Assembly (NCBI RefSeq): GCF_000376825.1
Contig: NZ_AQXW01000004.1
Coordinates: 1,674,001 to 1,738,000 of the forward strand
Origin: Demetria terragena DSM 11295
GTDB taxonomy: Bacteria > Actinomycetota > Actinomycetes > Actinomycetales > Dermatophilaceae
Direction of reading: 5' to 3'
Length of the DNA stretch: 64,000 nucleotides
This document shows, one piece after another, positions 1 to 7,959 of this stretch. The notes under the pieces are model-generated. The model saw only the letters and a program-made list of their open reading frames with translations, was not told the origin of the DNA and did not search any database. The translations under genes and the position numbers were made by a program. Within the stretch, counting starts at the first letter, position 1, and every line of letters starts with the position of its first letter.

Positions 1-357
1 CAGTCGGTCCTCCTGGTCGGCCAGACCAACGTCGCGAAGGATCGATTGAGATCGCTCGATCGCTTCGTGCGGACGAACCCCGTGCGCGATCAGGGGGACC
101 GTGAGGTTCTCGAGTGCGGTGAGGGTCCTTGCCAGTTGGTTGTCCCGAGGGATCCAGGCGACGAGGCTGGGCTCCGGCACGCCGTGCAAGGTGCCGGAGG
201 CAGGGGAGACCGCTCCGCCGAGCGTGAGTGCGAAGTCATGGGTCTCGGCGTCCGATGCCCCGACAATGGCGACGAGCTCACCGATTCCGATACTGGCCGT
301 CACCGGTGTGCCTGCCGTGCCTGTGGTCAGGATGTCTCGTAGCTCGATCATCGTCAT
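1..357 (-). CDS. ABC ATPase subunit with degenerate Walker A (partial, runs off window start)
   Basis: The first 119 codons are present; the gene continues beyond base 1. It starts with an ATG that overlaps the stop of the upstream ATPase gene (ATGA), so it is the third gene of the operon that begins at 3868. The fold looks like an ABC nucleotide-binding domain: a beta strand ends in VAIVGASDAETH where a Walker A (GxxxxGKS/T) is expected, and the segment from TALENLTVPL to VGLADQEDRL matches the region between the Q-loop and the signature. The Walker A glycine and lysine are missing, so this subunit is unlikely to bind ATP normally through its own P-loop. The signature and Walker B lie outside the window. 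It probably pairs with the 354-1199 ATPase to drive the FtsX-type permease. Confidence 0.7.
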   Translation of the reverse strand, partial: MTMIELRDILTTGTAGTPVTASIGIGELVAIVGASDAETHDFALTLGGAVSPASGTLHGVPEPSLVAWIPRDNQLARTLTALENLTVPLIAHGVRPHEAIERSQSILRDVGLADQEDRL

Positions 358-1199
358 TCCGGGGAGCCTGCCTGCCATCGACGAACCACCAGATGGCGAT
401 CCTCGCCGCTGGCCTCGTTCGCCACTTGAACGGTTGCACCGGGCGGCCAGTCCTCCAGGACCGCGTCCGGCAGCGGAAGAGACCCATCCGGAGCAATGAT
501 GGCGATATCGACTCCTGCCTCCGCCTGACCGCCGACACGACCGTCGCGGATCGTGACGGTCCGTTGCATCGAACGCGCCAGGACCGGGTCGTGGGTCACG
601 GTCAGGACCGTGCTGCCGATCTCTGTGTTCAGGCGGTGCAGCGCATCAATCACTCGGCCCGTCTCGTCAACCCCTAAGGACGCCGTCGGTTCGTCGGCCA
701 GGAGCAGACCTGGCGCGCTTGCTGCTCCGACGCACAGCGCAGCCAGTTGTGTCTGCGCCGGGGAAGCTTGGTGCGGCATGAGACCCGCCTCTGCCTCATC
801 CAAACCGACCCAGGAGGTCAAGGTTCGTGCCGTGGGCACGTCATCACGCTCTTCGACCTGGGCCAACTCGATGTTCTCGCGCAGGGTCAGGTGCGGAATG
901 AGGTTGGCCGCTCCACCTTGCAGCACGAGTCCCAGTGCTCGTCCGCGCAGCTTGTCGATGTCGGCCACGGAGAGCTGATCGAGCCGATCCGAGCCGACCG
1001 TAATGGTGCCCGCAGTGGGGCGGTCCAAGCCCGCCAGCAGCATGAGAAGCGTCGACTTCCCGGCACCGGACGGGCCGAGCAGTGCCAGGGTCTCGCTGGC
1101 GGCGAGGTCCAAATGAACACCTGACAGCGCTGCGACGTCCTGCCCGTCACTGCGGTAGATGTGCACCAGGCCGCGAACGCGGACGTCGAGGCCTCTCAT
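354..1199 (-). CDS. ABC transporter ATP-binding protein (MacB/LolD-like) with altered signature motif
   Basis: This 281-residue ATPase would power the adjacent FtsX-type permease, a class that works on envelope substrates (lipids, peptides, drugs) or transduces force rather than moving solutes. Walker A is intact at residues 42-50 (GPSGAGKST), the Q-loop glutamine is near 94, Walker B with catalytic Glu is LLLADEP near 165-171, and VTHD supplies the H-loop. The signature is not LSGGQ: at about 145-149 it reads ASPAQ, followed by TQLAAL instead of the usual QQRVAIARAL. I chose the ATG at 1199 because it overlaps the permease stop by four bases; an open frame running further upstream is only an extension inside the permease gene. 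A C-terminal extension of about 60 residues is of unknown role. Confidence 0.85.
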   Translation of the reverse strand: MRGLDVRVRGLVHIYRSDGQDVAALSGVHLDLAASETLALLGPSGAGKSTLLMLLAGLDRPTAGTITVGSDRLDQLSVADIDKLRGRALGLVLQGGAANLIPHLTLRENIELAQVEERDDVPTARTLTSWVGLDEAEAGLMPHQASPAQTQLAALCVGAASAPGLLLADEPTASLGVDETGRVIDALHRLNTEIGSTVLTVTHDPVLARSMQRTVTIRDGRVGGQAEAGVDIAIIAPDGSLPLPDAVLEDWPPGATVQVANEASGEDRHLVVRRWQAGSPE

Positions 1200-3868
1200 G
1201 ACTTCTCCTCCCTCACCCTGGTGAAGGTTCGGATCCCGATCACGCCCACCGCAGCCGTCACCGCGACCGCTGCTGTTGCGCCGATCAACGATCCGAGCAA
1301 TGGAGGTGTCCGGCTCGCGATGTCGTACGGCGGCGGTTGCGAGAACCACGGCACACCAGGAGCGGCCAGCCATACCCCGACCCATCCGAGCGCGGCGCCG
1401 ATCACGATCGGAACGGTCATGAGTAGCACCTCGGCTCGACCGGCCCGACCGATCACTGCCGAGGGAACCTGTGCCGCCCGAAGCGCGCGGGTGTCCTCGG
1501 CTCGACCACGTGCCTGAGCCGAGAGCGTTGCCAGCAGAACCAGACACGCAACGATCACAGCGCCAAGCGCAACCAGCACACCCAGCTGCAGACCGTACGC
1601 CGACGCCGACTGATCCAGCTCGCTCTTCACCTTCGACACGCGCTCGTCGATGACGAACCCGAATCCCGCGTCCTTCAGGTCGCTTTCGGCACGCTTCAGC
1701 AGAGCCGGGTTCTGGGTGGTCGCCCAAATCTCCGCGCTGAGCGAGGGACTCGCGACCGCGTCAGCGAGCAAGGGCCACAATGAAGTGATGAACGTATGCT
1801 CCTCGGCCCCAGGGATCAACGGCACGGACGCGATCGTCTCGAAGTCCTTGTCTGCGACCGCCAGCGCCGGTGCAGAGAACTCCGAATCGCCCTCAACAGG
1901 CGGGGACCAGTGCGCCACCGCGGCCGGAAGAGCACCCTGCGGAGAGGTGCCGGTCCGAAGTTTCGCCCATGGGTCGCCTCCCCCGGCGTCCAGCGCGATA
2001 CGGCTCATGGCCCCCGGGTCACCGGCCAGCACGACAGGTCCGTCACTGTTGCCCGACCGCATGCGTAGGACAGGAGTCATCACCTCATGCTTCGGGTCCA
2101 GCCGGTCGATGATCTTGACAAAGTCTTTCGGGTCCCCGTTCGAGTGGTAGTTGGTGATCGTGAGCCGCACCGGCGCACCGACCTCGGCTTCCGCCGCGTG
2201 CTGGCGATTGATCTCGCCCAGCTGAAGTGCCCCGATCCCGAAGGTCACCATCGCCCCCGCCGCCGTCAACGCGAGCACGATGTTGCGGGTCGATGAGCGG
2301 CGCGACAAGCTCGTCAGCGCCAAGAGTGTGGCGACGCGACCTCGGCGCAACACCCGTGCGGCAACTCGTCCGGCGATCGGAACCATGAGCCCACCCAGGA
2401 CCAGACCGACAGCCAACGCCATCGCAATCGGCGTCACCAGCACGGGCGGCCCACTCAAGGTGCCGGTCACCACTGTCGCCATCATGCCGACCGCGAGGGT
2501 GAGCAGCACCGTCTCTCCGACCGAGAGGCGCCAGCGCCGCGCCCGGGGCTGGACATCCCGCAACAACCCGGCGACGGGTCGACTCACCAACCGCCGAATC
2601 AACCACGTCACCGTGCCCAGAGTCAGCACCCACACCGCAGCAGCGACGGCCAATGCGCTCCAGCTCCACCCACCGGCGGTCCCCGACATCCAGGTGCTCC
2701 GGACCAGCCAGTCGAGGGCGTACGCCGCCCCCAGGCCGATAGGCAGTCCGATCACCACCGACGGACCCAGCTCTCGCCGCAGCACCATCGCCGCACCCAG
2801 TCGGCCAGGTGCTCGCAGCCGCATGAGCGCCACCTCGCGTCGCCTCTGAGTCAGCATCGCCCGCACCACAATCCACGTGAGCACCGCCTGCAAGACGACC
2901 AACTGCGCGAGCAGTAACGGACCGATCATGCGGAGCTGCTCCACGTCCTTGCCGACGTGCTCATCCACGGTGGACACCTGCTCAGTCACCGAGGTGTCCA
3001 AGGTGCCAGACGCTGCACGCTCCTGCGTCGTGGCCAGCGCCGACCTCGCCTGATCGAGCCGGTCATACGAGAACGCGCCTTGCGACAACGAACGATTCAC
3101 CGTGGTCTCCACGTCCGCCCACCCCACAGAATCCGGCGAGTCGCGTGTGCTCCGGGACGGTTCCGTACCGCGCGGGACATGATCGGGCATCGCTCCCGCG
3201 AACGTCGTGGCATCCACCAGCCAGTCGTGACTGCGCACCCTGGAGCCGTCCGGGCGGACGTCGACGGGCACATCGGACACATCCAGCCCACGCCAGTACC
3301 CGGAGTGACCGCTCTGTGAAAACACCGCCCGTACCGTCAGGGTCCGATTGACCCGATCCCTGTTACGGGGAAACTGCACGACTCGGTACTGATCTCCCAC
3401 CTCAAGACCCAGCGCCTTGGCCGAGGCTCGCGAGATCGCGACATCGAAGCGCCTCGTTGGGCATTCGCCCGCAACGATCTGAACGCGCTGACAGAACCCA
3501 TCACGCGCCAGCAGTGTGATTCGATGCCCAGCATCTGGAGGCAACGGACCCACGTCGACGCGGTACTGCCCCACGACCGGACCCGCGAGGCCATCCCACT
3601 GCTCCCCGACCACCGGCGCCAGCTCCTCGATCGGCACGCGCCCATCGGTCCCCACCGCGCGCGCCTCCACCGAACGGCCGAGATCACCCAACGCACTTAC
3701 CCGGTTGTCGACCATCGCCCTCGCCACCGAGTTCGTCACGAGCGGGATCATCGCTGCCATCGCCACAAGGCCAGCGACCACCGCCGCCAGCACGACTAAC
3801 TGTACCCGGCGAGCCCCCGCCGCAGCGCGCGCTGAGTGTTGGTATACGCGCGCCACTCGCCGCTTCAT
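1196..3868 (-). CDS. FtsX-like ABC transporter permease
   Basis: This 890-residue membrane protein has the layout of the MacB/FtsX permease superfamily with two FtsX modules. A first TM helix lies near residues 22-45 and is followed by a large extracytoplasmic domain (about 45-310). A cluster of TM helices (about 315-530) then includes the cytoplasmic RRREVALMRLRAPG segment typical of FtsX coupling regions. A second extracytoplasmic domain and a last set of TM helices (about 765-880) follow. An AGGGGG Shine-Dalgarno precedes the ATG at 3868, so this is the first gene of a three-gene operon with the two ATPases downstream. The substrate cannot be told from sequence; export or extraction of an envelope molecule is the family-based expectation. 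Confidence 0.85.
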   Translation of the reverse strand: MKRRVARVYQHSARAAAGARRVQLVVLAAVVAGLVAMAAMIPLVTNSVARAMVDNRVSALGDLGRSVEARAVGTDGRVPIEELAPVVGEQWDGLAGPVVGQYRVDVGPLPPDAGHRITLLARDGFCQRVQIVAGECPTRRFDVAISRASAKALGLEVGDQYRVVQFPRNRDRVNRTLTVRAVFSQSGHSGYWRGLDVSDVPVDVRPDGSRVRSHDWLVDATTFAGAMPDHVPRGTEPSRSTRDSPDSVGWADVETTVNRSLSQGAFSYDRLDQARSALATTQERAASGTLDTSVTEQVSTVDEHVGKDVEQLRMIGPLLLAQLVVLQAVLTWIVVRAMLTQRRREVALMRLRAPGRLGAAMVLRRELGPSVVIGLPIGLGAAYALDWLVRSTWMSGTAGGWSWSALAVAAAVWVLTLGTVTWLIRRLVSRPVAGLLRDVQPRARRWRLSVGETVLLTLAVGMMATVVTGTLSGPPVLVTPIAMALAVGLVLGGLMVPIAGRVAARVLRRGRVATLLALTSLSRRSSTRNIVLALTAAGAMVTFGIGALQLGEINRQHAAEAEVGAPVRLTITNYHSNGDPKDFVKIIDRLDPKHEVMTPVLRMRSGNSDGPVVLAGDPGAMSRIALDAGGGDPWAKLRTGTSPQGALPAAVAHWSPPVEGDSEFSAPALAVADKDFETIASVPLIPGAEEHTFITSLWPLLADAVASPSLSAEIWATTQNPALLKRAESDLKDAGFGFVIDERVSKVKSELDQSASAYGLQLGVLVALGAVIVACLVLLATLSAQARGRAEDTRALRAAQVPSAVIGRAGRAEVLLMTVPIVIGAALGWVGVWLAAPGVPWFSQPPPYDIASRTPPLLGSLIGATAAVAVTAAVGVIGIRTFTRVREEKS

Positions 3869-3908
3869 CGATACCCCCTAGGTTCGACCAATGGACAGAC
3901 CCCCATAA

Positions 3909-4175
3909 CTACAGCTGCATCGAACCACGTGCACGCAGAGCAAGGCTCGTCAGCGGACTCGGCATGAAAGACCACTCGGAACCGACCTTCCGCTGAATCT
4001 CCCAGTGAAGTTCCCCAAGCAAGCCGAGCCCCCAGGAATAAGGAGCATTCTGAGGCGGCACAGCCGTGCCCGGGTGACCTTCAGTGTCAGAGCGCAGAGA
4101 CAGTGCGTCATCCACGAGCGCGAGGCTCGCAGAGTAGTCGACATCAAGGATCCGGCCAACCTCAAGAAGCCAAAC
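3909..4175 (-). pseudogene. Possible C-terminal gene fragment next to the IS remnant
   Basis: An 88-codon stretch without stops lies in the same frame as, and directly after, the stop of the IS3-type remnant. It ends at a TAG at 3909. Its composition (for example SWGLGLLGELHWEIQRKVGS) looks protein-like rather than random, but it has no convincing start codon or ribosome site and I do not recognise the family. It could be the tail of a gene broken by insertion of the element, or chance. The rest of 3869-4652 holds the IS remnant and otherwise nothing I can identify. Confidence 0.22.
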
Positions 4176-4460
4176 TCAAGAATAGGCGGCTACGCGGCGC
4201 AGGCCTCGATCTCCTGCTCCAGCAGCCGGTTCCGGCGCCGCAAAATCACGAAGTTCAGAAGACCCTTCACGGGTCATGCCGGGCCGGGCACCGTCTTCGA
4301 CGTCGGCCTGGTGCGTCCAGTTCGTCAGGCAGGACTCGGAGATCCCGAAGTCCGTCGCGATCTGGGAGACCTTCTGGCCCGGTTCACGATTCCGTGCGAC
4401 ACGGACAGCGTCGTCACGGAACTCTTGAGGGTAGGAGCGGGCGTGATGCACATCCTTCCC
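4176..4460 (-). pseudogene. IS3-family transposase OrfA remnant (frameshifted)
   Basis: The translated stretch SYPQEFRDDAVRVARNREPG, followed by VSQIATDFGISESCLTNW and then a DVEDGARPG segment, is the helix-turn-helix half of an IS3-family OrfA. After the HTH, the expected leucine-zipper segment (LRRRNRLLEQEIE) is found only in a shifted frame. The final RRVAAY returns in the original frame, so at least two compensating frameshifts have occurred, and then a stop. No OrfB (DDE domain) and no clear terminal inverted repeats are visible. It is therefore a decayed insertion-sequence fragment. It lies just left of the direct-repeat-bounded island, marking this as a region of past insertions. Confidence 0.75.
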
Positions 4461-4690
4461 TGCGACCCTCTCCAGCGCCACAGATCATGTGACACCTTTC
4501 CGCGCATCAGCCCCGTGCGACAGTCGCCCGCCCCGCTATTCACGCCGCTGAAGCCAGATCGCCCCGCTACATGCTGCCACCGCACGAGCACGCCGGCCTG
4601 GGAACCGTCGTCAACAGCAGTGGGAAATCGCTCCTGCAAAGTCACGCATCCGCGCAGGTCAGAGCACTTGTGTCGCCAGCCCGCCAGTGA

Positions 4691-4717
4691 AAAACCCCGG
4701 TTTTCCCGGGGTTTTTT
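4691..4717 (+). terminator. Rho-independent terminator-like hairpin in left repeat
   Basis: A 10-bp stem (AAAACCCCGG at 4691-4700 with CCGGGGTTTT at 4706-4715), a five-base loop and a T run. On the opposite strand the run of A before the stem becomes a T run as well, so it can act in both directions. It sits upstream of the HIRAN gene and would insulate the island from transcription coming from the left. Confidence 0.7.
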
Positions 4718-4758
4718 GCTGTTCTGGGGCGGGCCGCGTACGCACCCCGCCAGCCCGT

Positions 4759-4816
4759 TGAGTCGGCGTGTCGTGCTAGTGCCACGCCCCTGGGACTAGC
4801 ACGACACGCCGACTCA
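4759..4816. repeat. 22-bp perfect inverted repeat (left copy)
   Basis: The left arm at 4759-4780 and right arm at 4795-4816 are perfectly complementary over 22 bases around a 14-base loop. There is no T tract after it, so it is unlikely to be a simple terminator. The same palindrome recurs at 6954-7015. It could be a REP-like element, a recombination site or a protein-binding hairpin. Confidence 0.85.
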
Positions 4817-4864
4817 GCGCGCGCTCGGGCGCAAGCGGTCCCGCGTGGCGTGGGATGAATCAGT

Positions 4865-5971
4865 TTGACTGAACTCGGCACCCTGAGCGCACTGGTTGGT
4901 CATCATCAGATGATGCATGGGACAGAATCACAATCGTTCCGCCTCTGGTGTCGGCGGAGTTGGCCTAACGTCAGTGTCGCCGGGGAGATCTACCACCAGG
5001 ACCAGATCCGAGAAATACTTGGCGCCGGACTGAACAACAGCCAGGAGTACACGGGCACCGCCCTACTGGTGCCGGAGCCGACCAATTCCCACGACCCGTT
5101 CGCGGTCCAGGTCCTGGTCGAAGGGCACCGTATCGGCTACCTACCGGCTGAGCTGGCGAGCGTGTACCAGCCGGTCCTTGCCAGGATCGTCGGCGAGGGC
5201 CTGACGCCGACGACGGACTGTCGCATATGGGCATGGGAACGCGACGAGTGGACCGGCACCGACCGCCGCGGACGTGACGTCTACGAGGCCTCGATTCACG
5301 CAGACGCATCGGTATGCCTCGATTCCCCATGCCTGCTGGTTCCCGTCAACACCGCCCCGGGCGAGCCTCATCGGATGCTCCCCGACGGGTCGGCGATTCA
5401 GGTACGCGGTGAGGAGAAGCACCTCGAGGTCCTGGCGCCCCTCGTGGGTGACGATGGTGAAGCGTGGGCACACGTCACGCTTGAGGCGAAACCAGATGCG
5501 ACCAAGCCCACTCTGGAGATCTCCATAGATGGGGCAACTATCGGTGAGCTCACGCCCACGATGAGCGCTAAGTTCCTCCCTGCTGTCGAGCACCTCGCCA
5601 CCGAGGGGGAACTCACTGCTGCCAAGGCACTGCTTCGCGGCAACAGCGTCAAGGTTGAGGCGACGCTCTATGCGGCCAAGGCGCACGAGTTGCCGCCCGC
5701 TTGGTTCAGCACGACGCCGAGCCCCGCCCCAGACACATCATCGAGCCCAACGCTGACGACGGGCCACGCCAGATATCGGTCTGAGGAACTGCTTGGCTCG
5801 ACCGCGGAAACCTTCGAAGTGCCACCGAAACCCACGGCGATTCGCTTCAACGCGCCACCCGGGTGGCCAGCTCCACCAGGAATGTGGGAGCCCTGGTCCG
5901 GCTGGCGACCACAGTCCGACTGGCCAGTTCCACCCAAGGACTGGCAATTCTGGGTCCCAGACACAACCTGA
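4865..5971 (+). CDS. HIRAN-domain protein with C-terminal Trp/Pro repeats
   Basis: The protein is up to 368 residues. Residues ~35-115 match a HIRAN domain (GEIYHQDQIREIL, TALLVPEPTNSHDPFAVQV, IGYLPAELASVY), a module of Rad5/HLTF proteins known to bind 3' DNA ends and also found in standalone bacterial proteins. A second, more diverged segment (~185-275, LEISIDGATIGELTPTMSAKF) looks like a related fold. The C-terminus repeats short W/P motifs (PPGWPAPPGMWEPWSGW...), a tail common in actinobacterial proteins of unknown role. The start is uncertain: TTG at 4865 lacks a strong ribosome site, and in-frame ATGs at 4910 and 4913 are alternatives that leave the HIRAN domain intact. It is the first gene of the repeat-bounded island. 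Confidence 0.7.
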   Translation: MTELGTLSALVGHHQMMHGTESQSFRLWCRRSWPNVSVAGEIYHQDQIREILGAGLNNSQEYTGTALLVPEPTNSHDPFAVQVLVEGHRIGYLPAELASVYQPVLARIVGEGLTPTTDCRIWAWERDEWTGTDRRGRDVYEASIHADASVCLDSPCLLVPVNTAPGEPHRMLPDGSAIQVRGEEKHLEVLAPLVGDDGEAWAHVTLEAKPDATKPTLEISIDGATIGELTPTMSAKFLPAVEHLATEGELTAAKALLRGNSVKVEATLYAAKAHELPPAWFSTTPSPAPDTSSSPTLTTGHARYRSEELLGSTAETFEVPPKPTAIRFNAPPGWPAPPGMWEPWSGWRPQSDWPVPPKDWQFWVPDTT

Positions 5972-6101
5972 CGCGCAGGTTTGGGGCGAGGGGTCGTGCT
6001 GCGCTACGCGCAGTAGTGTCAAACGCGGCGAGGCGCCACTGGGTGCTCCGATACGTTGGTCCTGTGGACAGCCGGAGACTCGCAGTGCGGAGGGCCATGG
6101 A

Positions 6102-6761
6102 ATGGCAACAGCGTCAGCTCTCGGTGCGACACTTGCCACCGGCGTCCTCACGACAGCGACTGCGCTCTACGTCGGATGGAACCCACACCGCCGCACCAAG
6201 CAGGCTCTCGATCTTCGACAGTCCCTGAGCGGCCACCCCGATGAACACCTTCGCGAACGCTGGGATTTGCACTGCGCGGATCTGATGCGGCGCGAACTCC
6301 GCCGCATTGGACTCTTCTCTCGGGCAGTCCGCGGAGCCCTGTTGTGGCTCGGCGCACTCCTTGCGGTCGGCGCGGTCGGCGCCGCGCTGGCATTCACCAC
6401 GCCCACCGCGCCCTCGCAGGATGCGACCGCGGCCTTAGCGTGGCTATTTGTCTTGGGCTATTTTTCGATCATCACGTTTGTACTCCGTGCAGGGATACCA
6501 ACTCCCGGCGCCGAGTGGGAAGACCTTCGGCGACGCGCCCTCAGGCGTGCGGTACGTCGGAAACGAGCCAAGAAGTGGCCCGCCGGGTTGGGTCGTGCGT
6601 TCCTTACCGTCGAGGACATGCTCAACAAATCTTGGTGGAGACGACATTGGCGACAGCGGAGAGCAACGCAACTATGCGACCTTCGAATTCAGCTTCGAGA
6701 GCTTTCCGGGGCATCTACGCCGACCACCGCCAGCGAACGGGACAAGCAGGGCAGCCCGTGA
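6102..6761 (+). CDS. Small membrane protein of the HIRAN island, function unknown
   Basis: This 219-residue protein has a hydrophobic N-terminus (ALGATLATGVLTTATALYVG) and two clear TM helices (about 80-100 and 110-132). A strongly basic cytoplasmic stretch follows (RRRALRRAVRRKRAKKW). I do not recognise a family. I chose ATG 6102 because GGAGGG lies seven bases upstream; the longer open frame from 5793 overlaps the HIRAN gene in another frame. It follows the HIRAN gene by 130 bases and is the last gene before the right direct repeat, so the pair may act together. The basic region next to the membrane could bind nucleic acid or acidic lipids, but this is inference. Confidence 0.6.
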   Translation: MATASALGATLATGVLTTATALYVGWNPHRRTKQALDLRQSLSGHPDEHLRERWDLHCADLMRRELRRIGLFSRAVRGALLWLGALLAVGAVGAALAFTTPTAPSQDATAALAWLFVLGYFSIITFVLRAGIPTPGAEWEDLRRRALRRAVRRKRAKKWPAGLGRAFLTVEDMLNKSWWRRHWRQRRATQLCDLRIQLRELSGASTPTTASERDKQGSP

Positions 6762-6850
6762 CCCGCGCTTGAGGGACGGACCGTAGTTCCTCGACGCCCT
6801 GGGAAATCTAGACGGAACCGGTGGGAACTCGCCGGAGAAGTCTGGATAGC

Positions 6851-7033
6851 CGCAGGTCAGGACTTTGTGTCGCCAGCCTGCCAGTGAGATACCCCGGTTT
6901 TCCCGGGGTTTTTTGCTGTTCTGGGGCGGGCCGCGTACGCACCCCGCCAGCCCGTTGAGTCGGCGTGTCGTGCTAGTGCCACGCCCCTGGGACTAGCAGG
7001 ACACGCCGACTCAACGCGCGCTCGGGCGCAAGC
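6851..7033. repeat. Right copy of ~183-bp direct repeat bounding the HIRAN island
   Basis: This is the same-orientation copy of 4653-4836. It contains a terminator hairpin (6891-6914, seven-base-pair stem followed by a T run) that would end transcription of the island genes. It also contains the long palindrome, here 24-base arms at 6954-6977 and 6992-7015 with one mismatch. Bases at the palindrome ends differ from the left copy, but the outer pairs still match (left copy 22 perfect pairs, right copy 23 of 24), which hints that pairing is maintained. Confidence 0.85.
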
Positions 7034-7051
7034 AGGCCCTCAAGACCGGGC

Positions 7052-7849
7052 TCAGCCGGCGACAGAAGCGCGCTCCACCTGTCGCTGAATGAGGCGCACC
7101 ACCCGTTCCGGGTCGTCCACCATCGGCACGTGGCCGCATCCCGGCCACCGTTCGACCGTCGCGCTCGGGAGAGCCCGGGCCGCGCGGTCGGCTTGCCGTG
7201 GAATCAGGAGGCGGTCGTCAGTTCCCCAGACGATCGTGACGGGAGTCGGAATGTCGCGTCCGACATGGGTTTTCGAGGCGCGGATCAGCAGGGGCCAGAA
7301 CCCGGACGACTGACGCAAGTTCAGGCTGTCTTTGTAGGCATCCTCGGGCGTCTGGCGGCGTGGATCCGAGTAGAGCGCTCGGAACGCCACGGCCCGAAGA
7401 CCAGGTCGCTGGGAGACCGCCGACAGGACGCGGCGCGGTGCCATGGAGGCCAACTTCAAGGCCAGAAGTTGCGGCATGGCGATGCCCAGCAGTTCCCGCT
7501 GTGTGCCGAACCCGGCGGGCGAGATTGCGGTCGCACTGACCACCGCGGCCCGGCGAGCCAACTCCAGCGCGAGGAAGCCGCCGAGTGAGTTGCCCACGAC
7601 GTGCGGCCGGTCGACCTCCAGCTCGTCGAAGAGTTCCTCGAGCTGGTCAGCAATGCTGTCCAAGTTGTACGTATGTGGCGCCGTTGGCGCTGATGAACCC
7701 CCGTGGCCGGGCAGATCGACGACCACCACATCGCAATGCTCGCTCAGCATTGCGGGGACCTTGCCCCATGCGTTCCCGTGGTGGCCAAGGCCGTGAATCA
7801 GGACAACAGGCTCGCCCTGACCGGTTCGTGTGTAGTTAATCGCGCTCAT
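7052..7849 (-). CDS. Alpha/beta-fold hydrolase
   Basis: This 265-residue protein has the full alpha/beta-hydrolase plan: the oxyanion loop VVLIHGLGHHGNAWG (16-29), DLPGHG (45-50), the nucleophile elbow GNSLGG with Ser88, the acid in WGTDDRLLIP, and the catalytic His in GCGHVPMVDDPE near the C-terminus. The family includes esterases, haloperoxidase-like enzymes and C-C bond hydrolases, and the substrate cannot be assigned. The gene is divergent from dinB2. Its stop lies 18 bases from the right direct repeat, so the repeat's hairpins may also end this transcript. Confidence 0.85.
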   Translation of the reverse strand: MSAINYTRTGQGEPVVLIHGLGHHGNAWGKVPAMLSEHCDVVVVDLPGHGGSSAPTAPHTYNLDSIADQLEELFDELEVDRPHVVGNSLGGFLALELARRAAVVSATAISPAGFGTQRELLGIAMPQLLALKLASMAPRRVLSAVSQRPGLRAVAFRALYSDPRRQTPEDAYKDSLNLRQSSGFWPLLIRASKTHVGRDIPTPVTIVWGTDDRLLIPRQADRAARALPSATVERWPGCGHVPMVDDPERVVRLIQRQVERASVAG

Positions 7850-7959
7850 GGTAACGCGACCGTAACAACTGGAACGGGTTCATGGCGAGTATCGGGTTCA
7901 ACTCCTTCCCGAGCGCAAGAAATGTGGGGCCGCCGCGGACCACGCCGCACAATGCAGGC

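Larger units (their letters stand above)
4653..4836. repeat. Left copy of ~183-bp direct repeat bounding the HIRAN island
   Basis: This block is nearly identical to 6851-7033, in the same orientation, with about a dozen differences by eye. Each copy contains, in order, a CGCAGGTCAG start, a GC-rich terminator-like hairpin with a T run, a GC-rich spacer, and a long palindrome ending in GGGCGCAAGC. The two copies bracket exactly two genes (4865-6761). Such an arrangement can come from a composite mobile unit, from duplication, or from a dispersed intergenic element that happens to occur twice. Confidence 0.85.

Noticed and set aside
354-1727. A 457-codon version of the first ATPase.
   Set aside because: The extra residues lie inside the permease gene in another frame. 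The ATGA overlap at 1196-1199 marks the real start.
4653-4690. A tRNA fragment or attachment site at the start of the direct repeat (CAGGTCAGAGCAC).
   Set aside because: No cloverleaf or anticodon arm can be built, and no integrase gene is nearby.
5793-6101. N-terminal extension of the island membrane protein.
   Set aside because: It overlaps the HIRAN gene in another frame; ATG 6102 has a GGAGGG ribosome site.
7868-7885. GAACGGGTTC upstream of dinB2 as a LexA (SOS) box.
   Set aside because: The half-sites are two bases apart, whereas the actinobacterial LexA box needs four between GAAC and GTTC.
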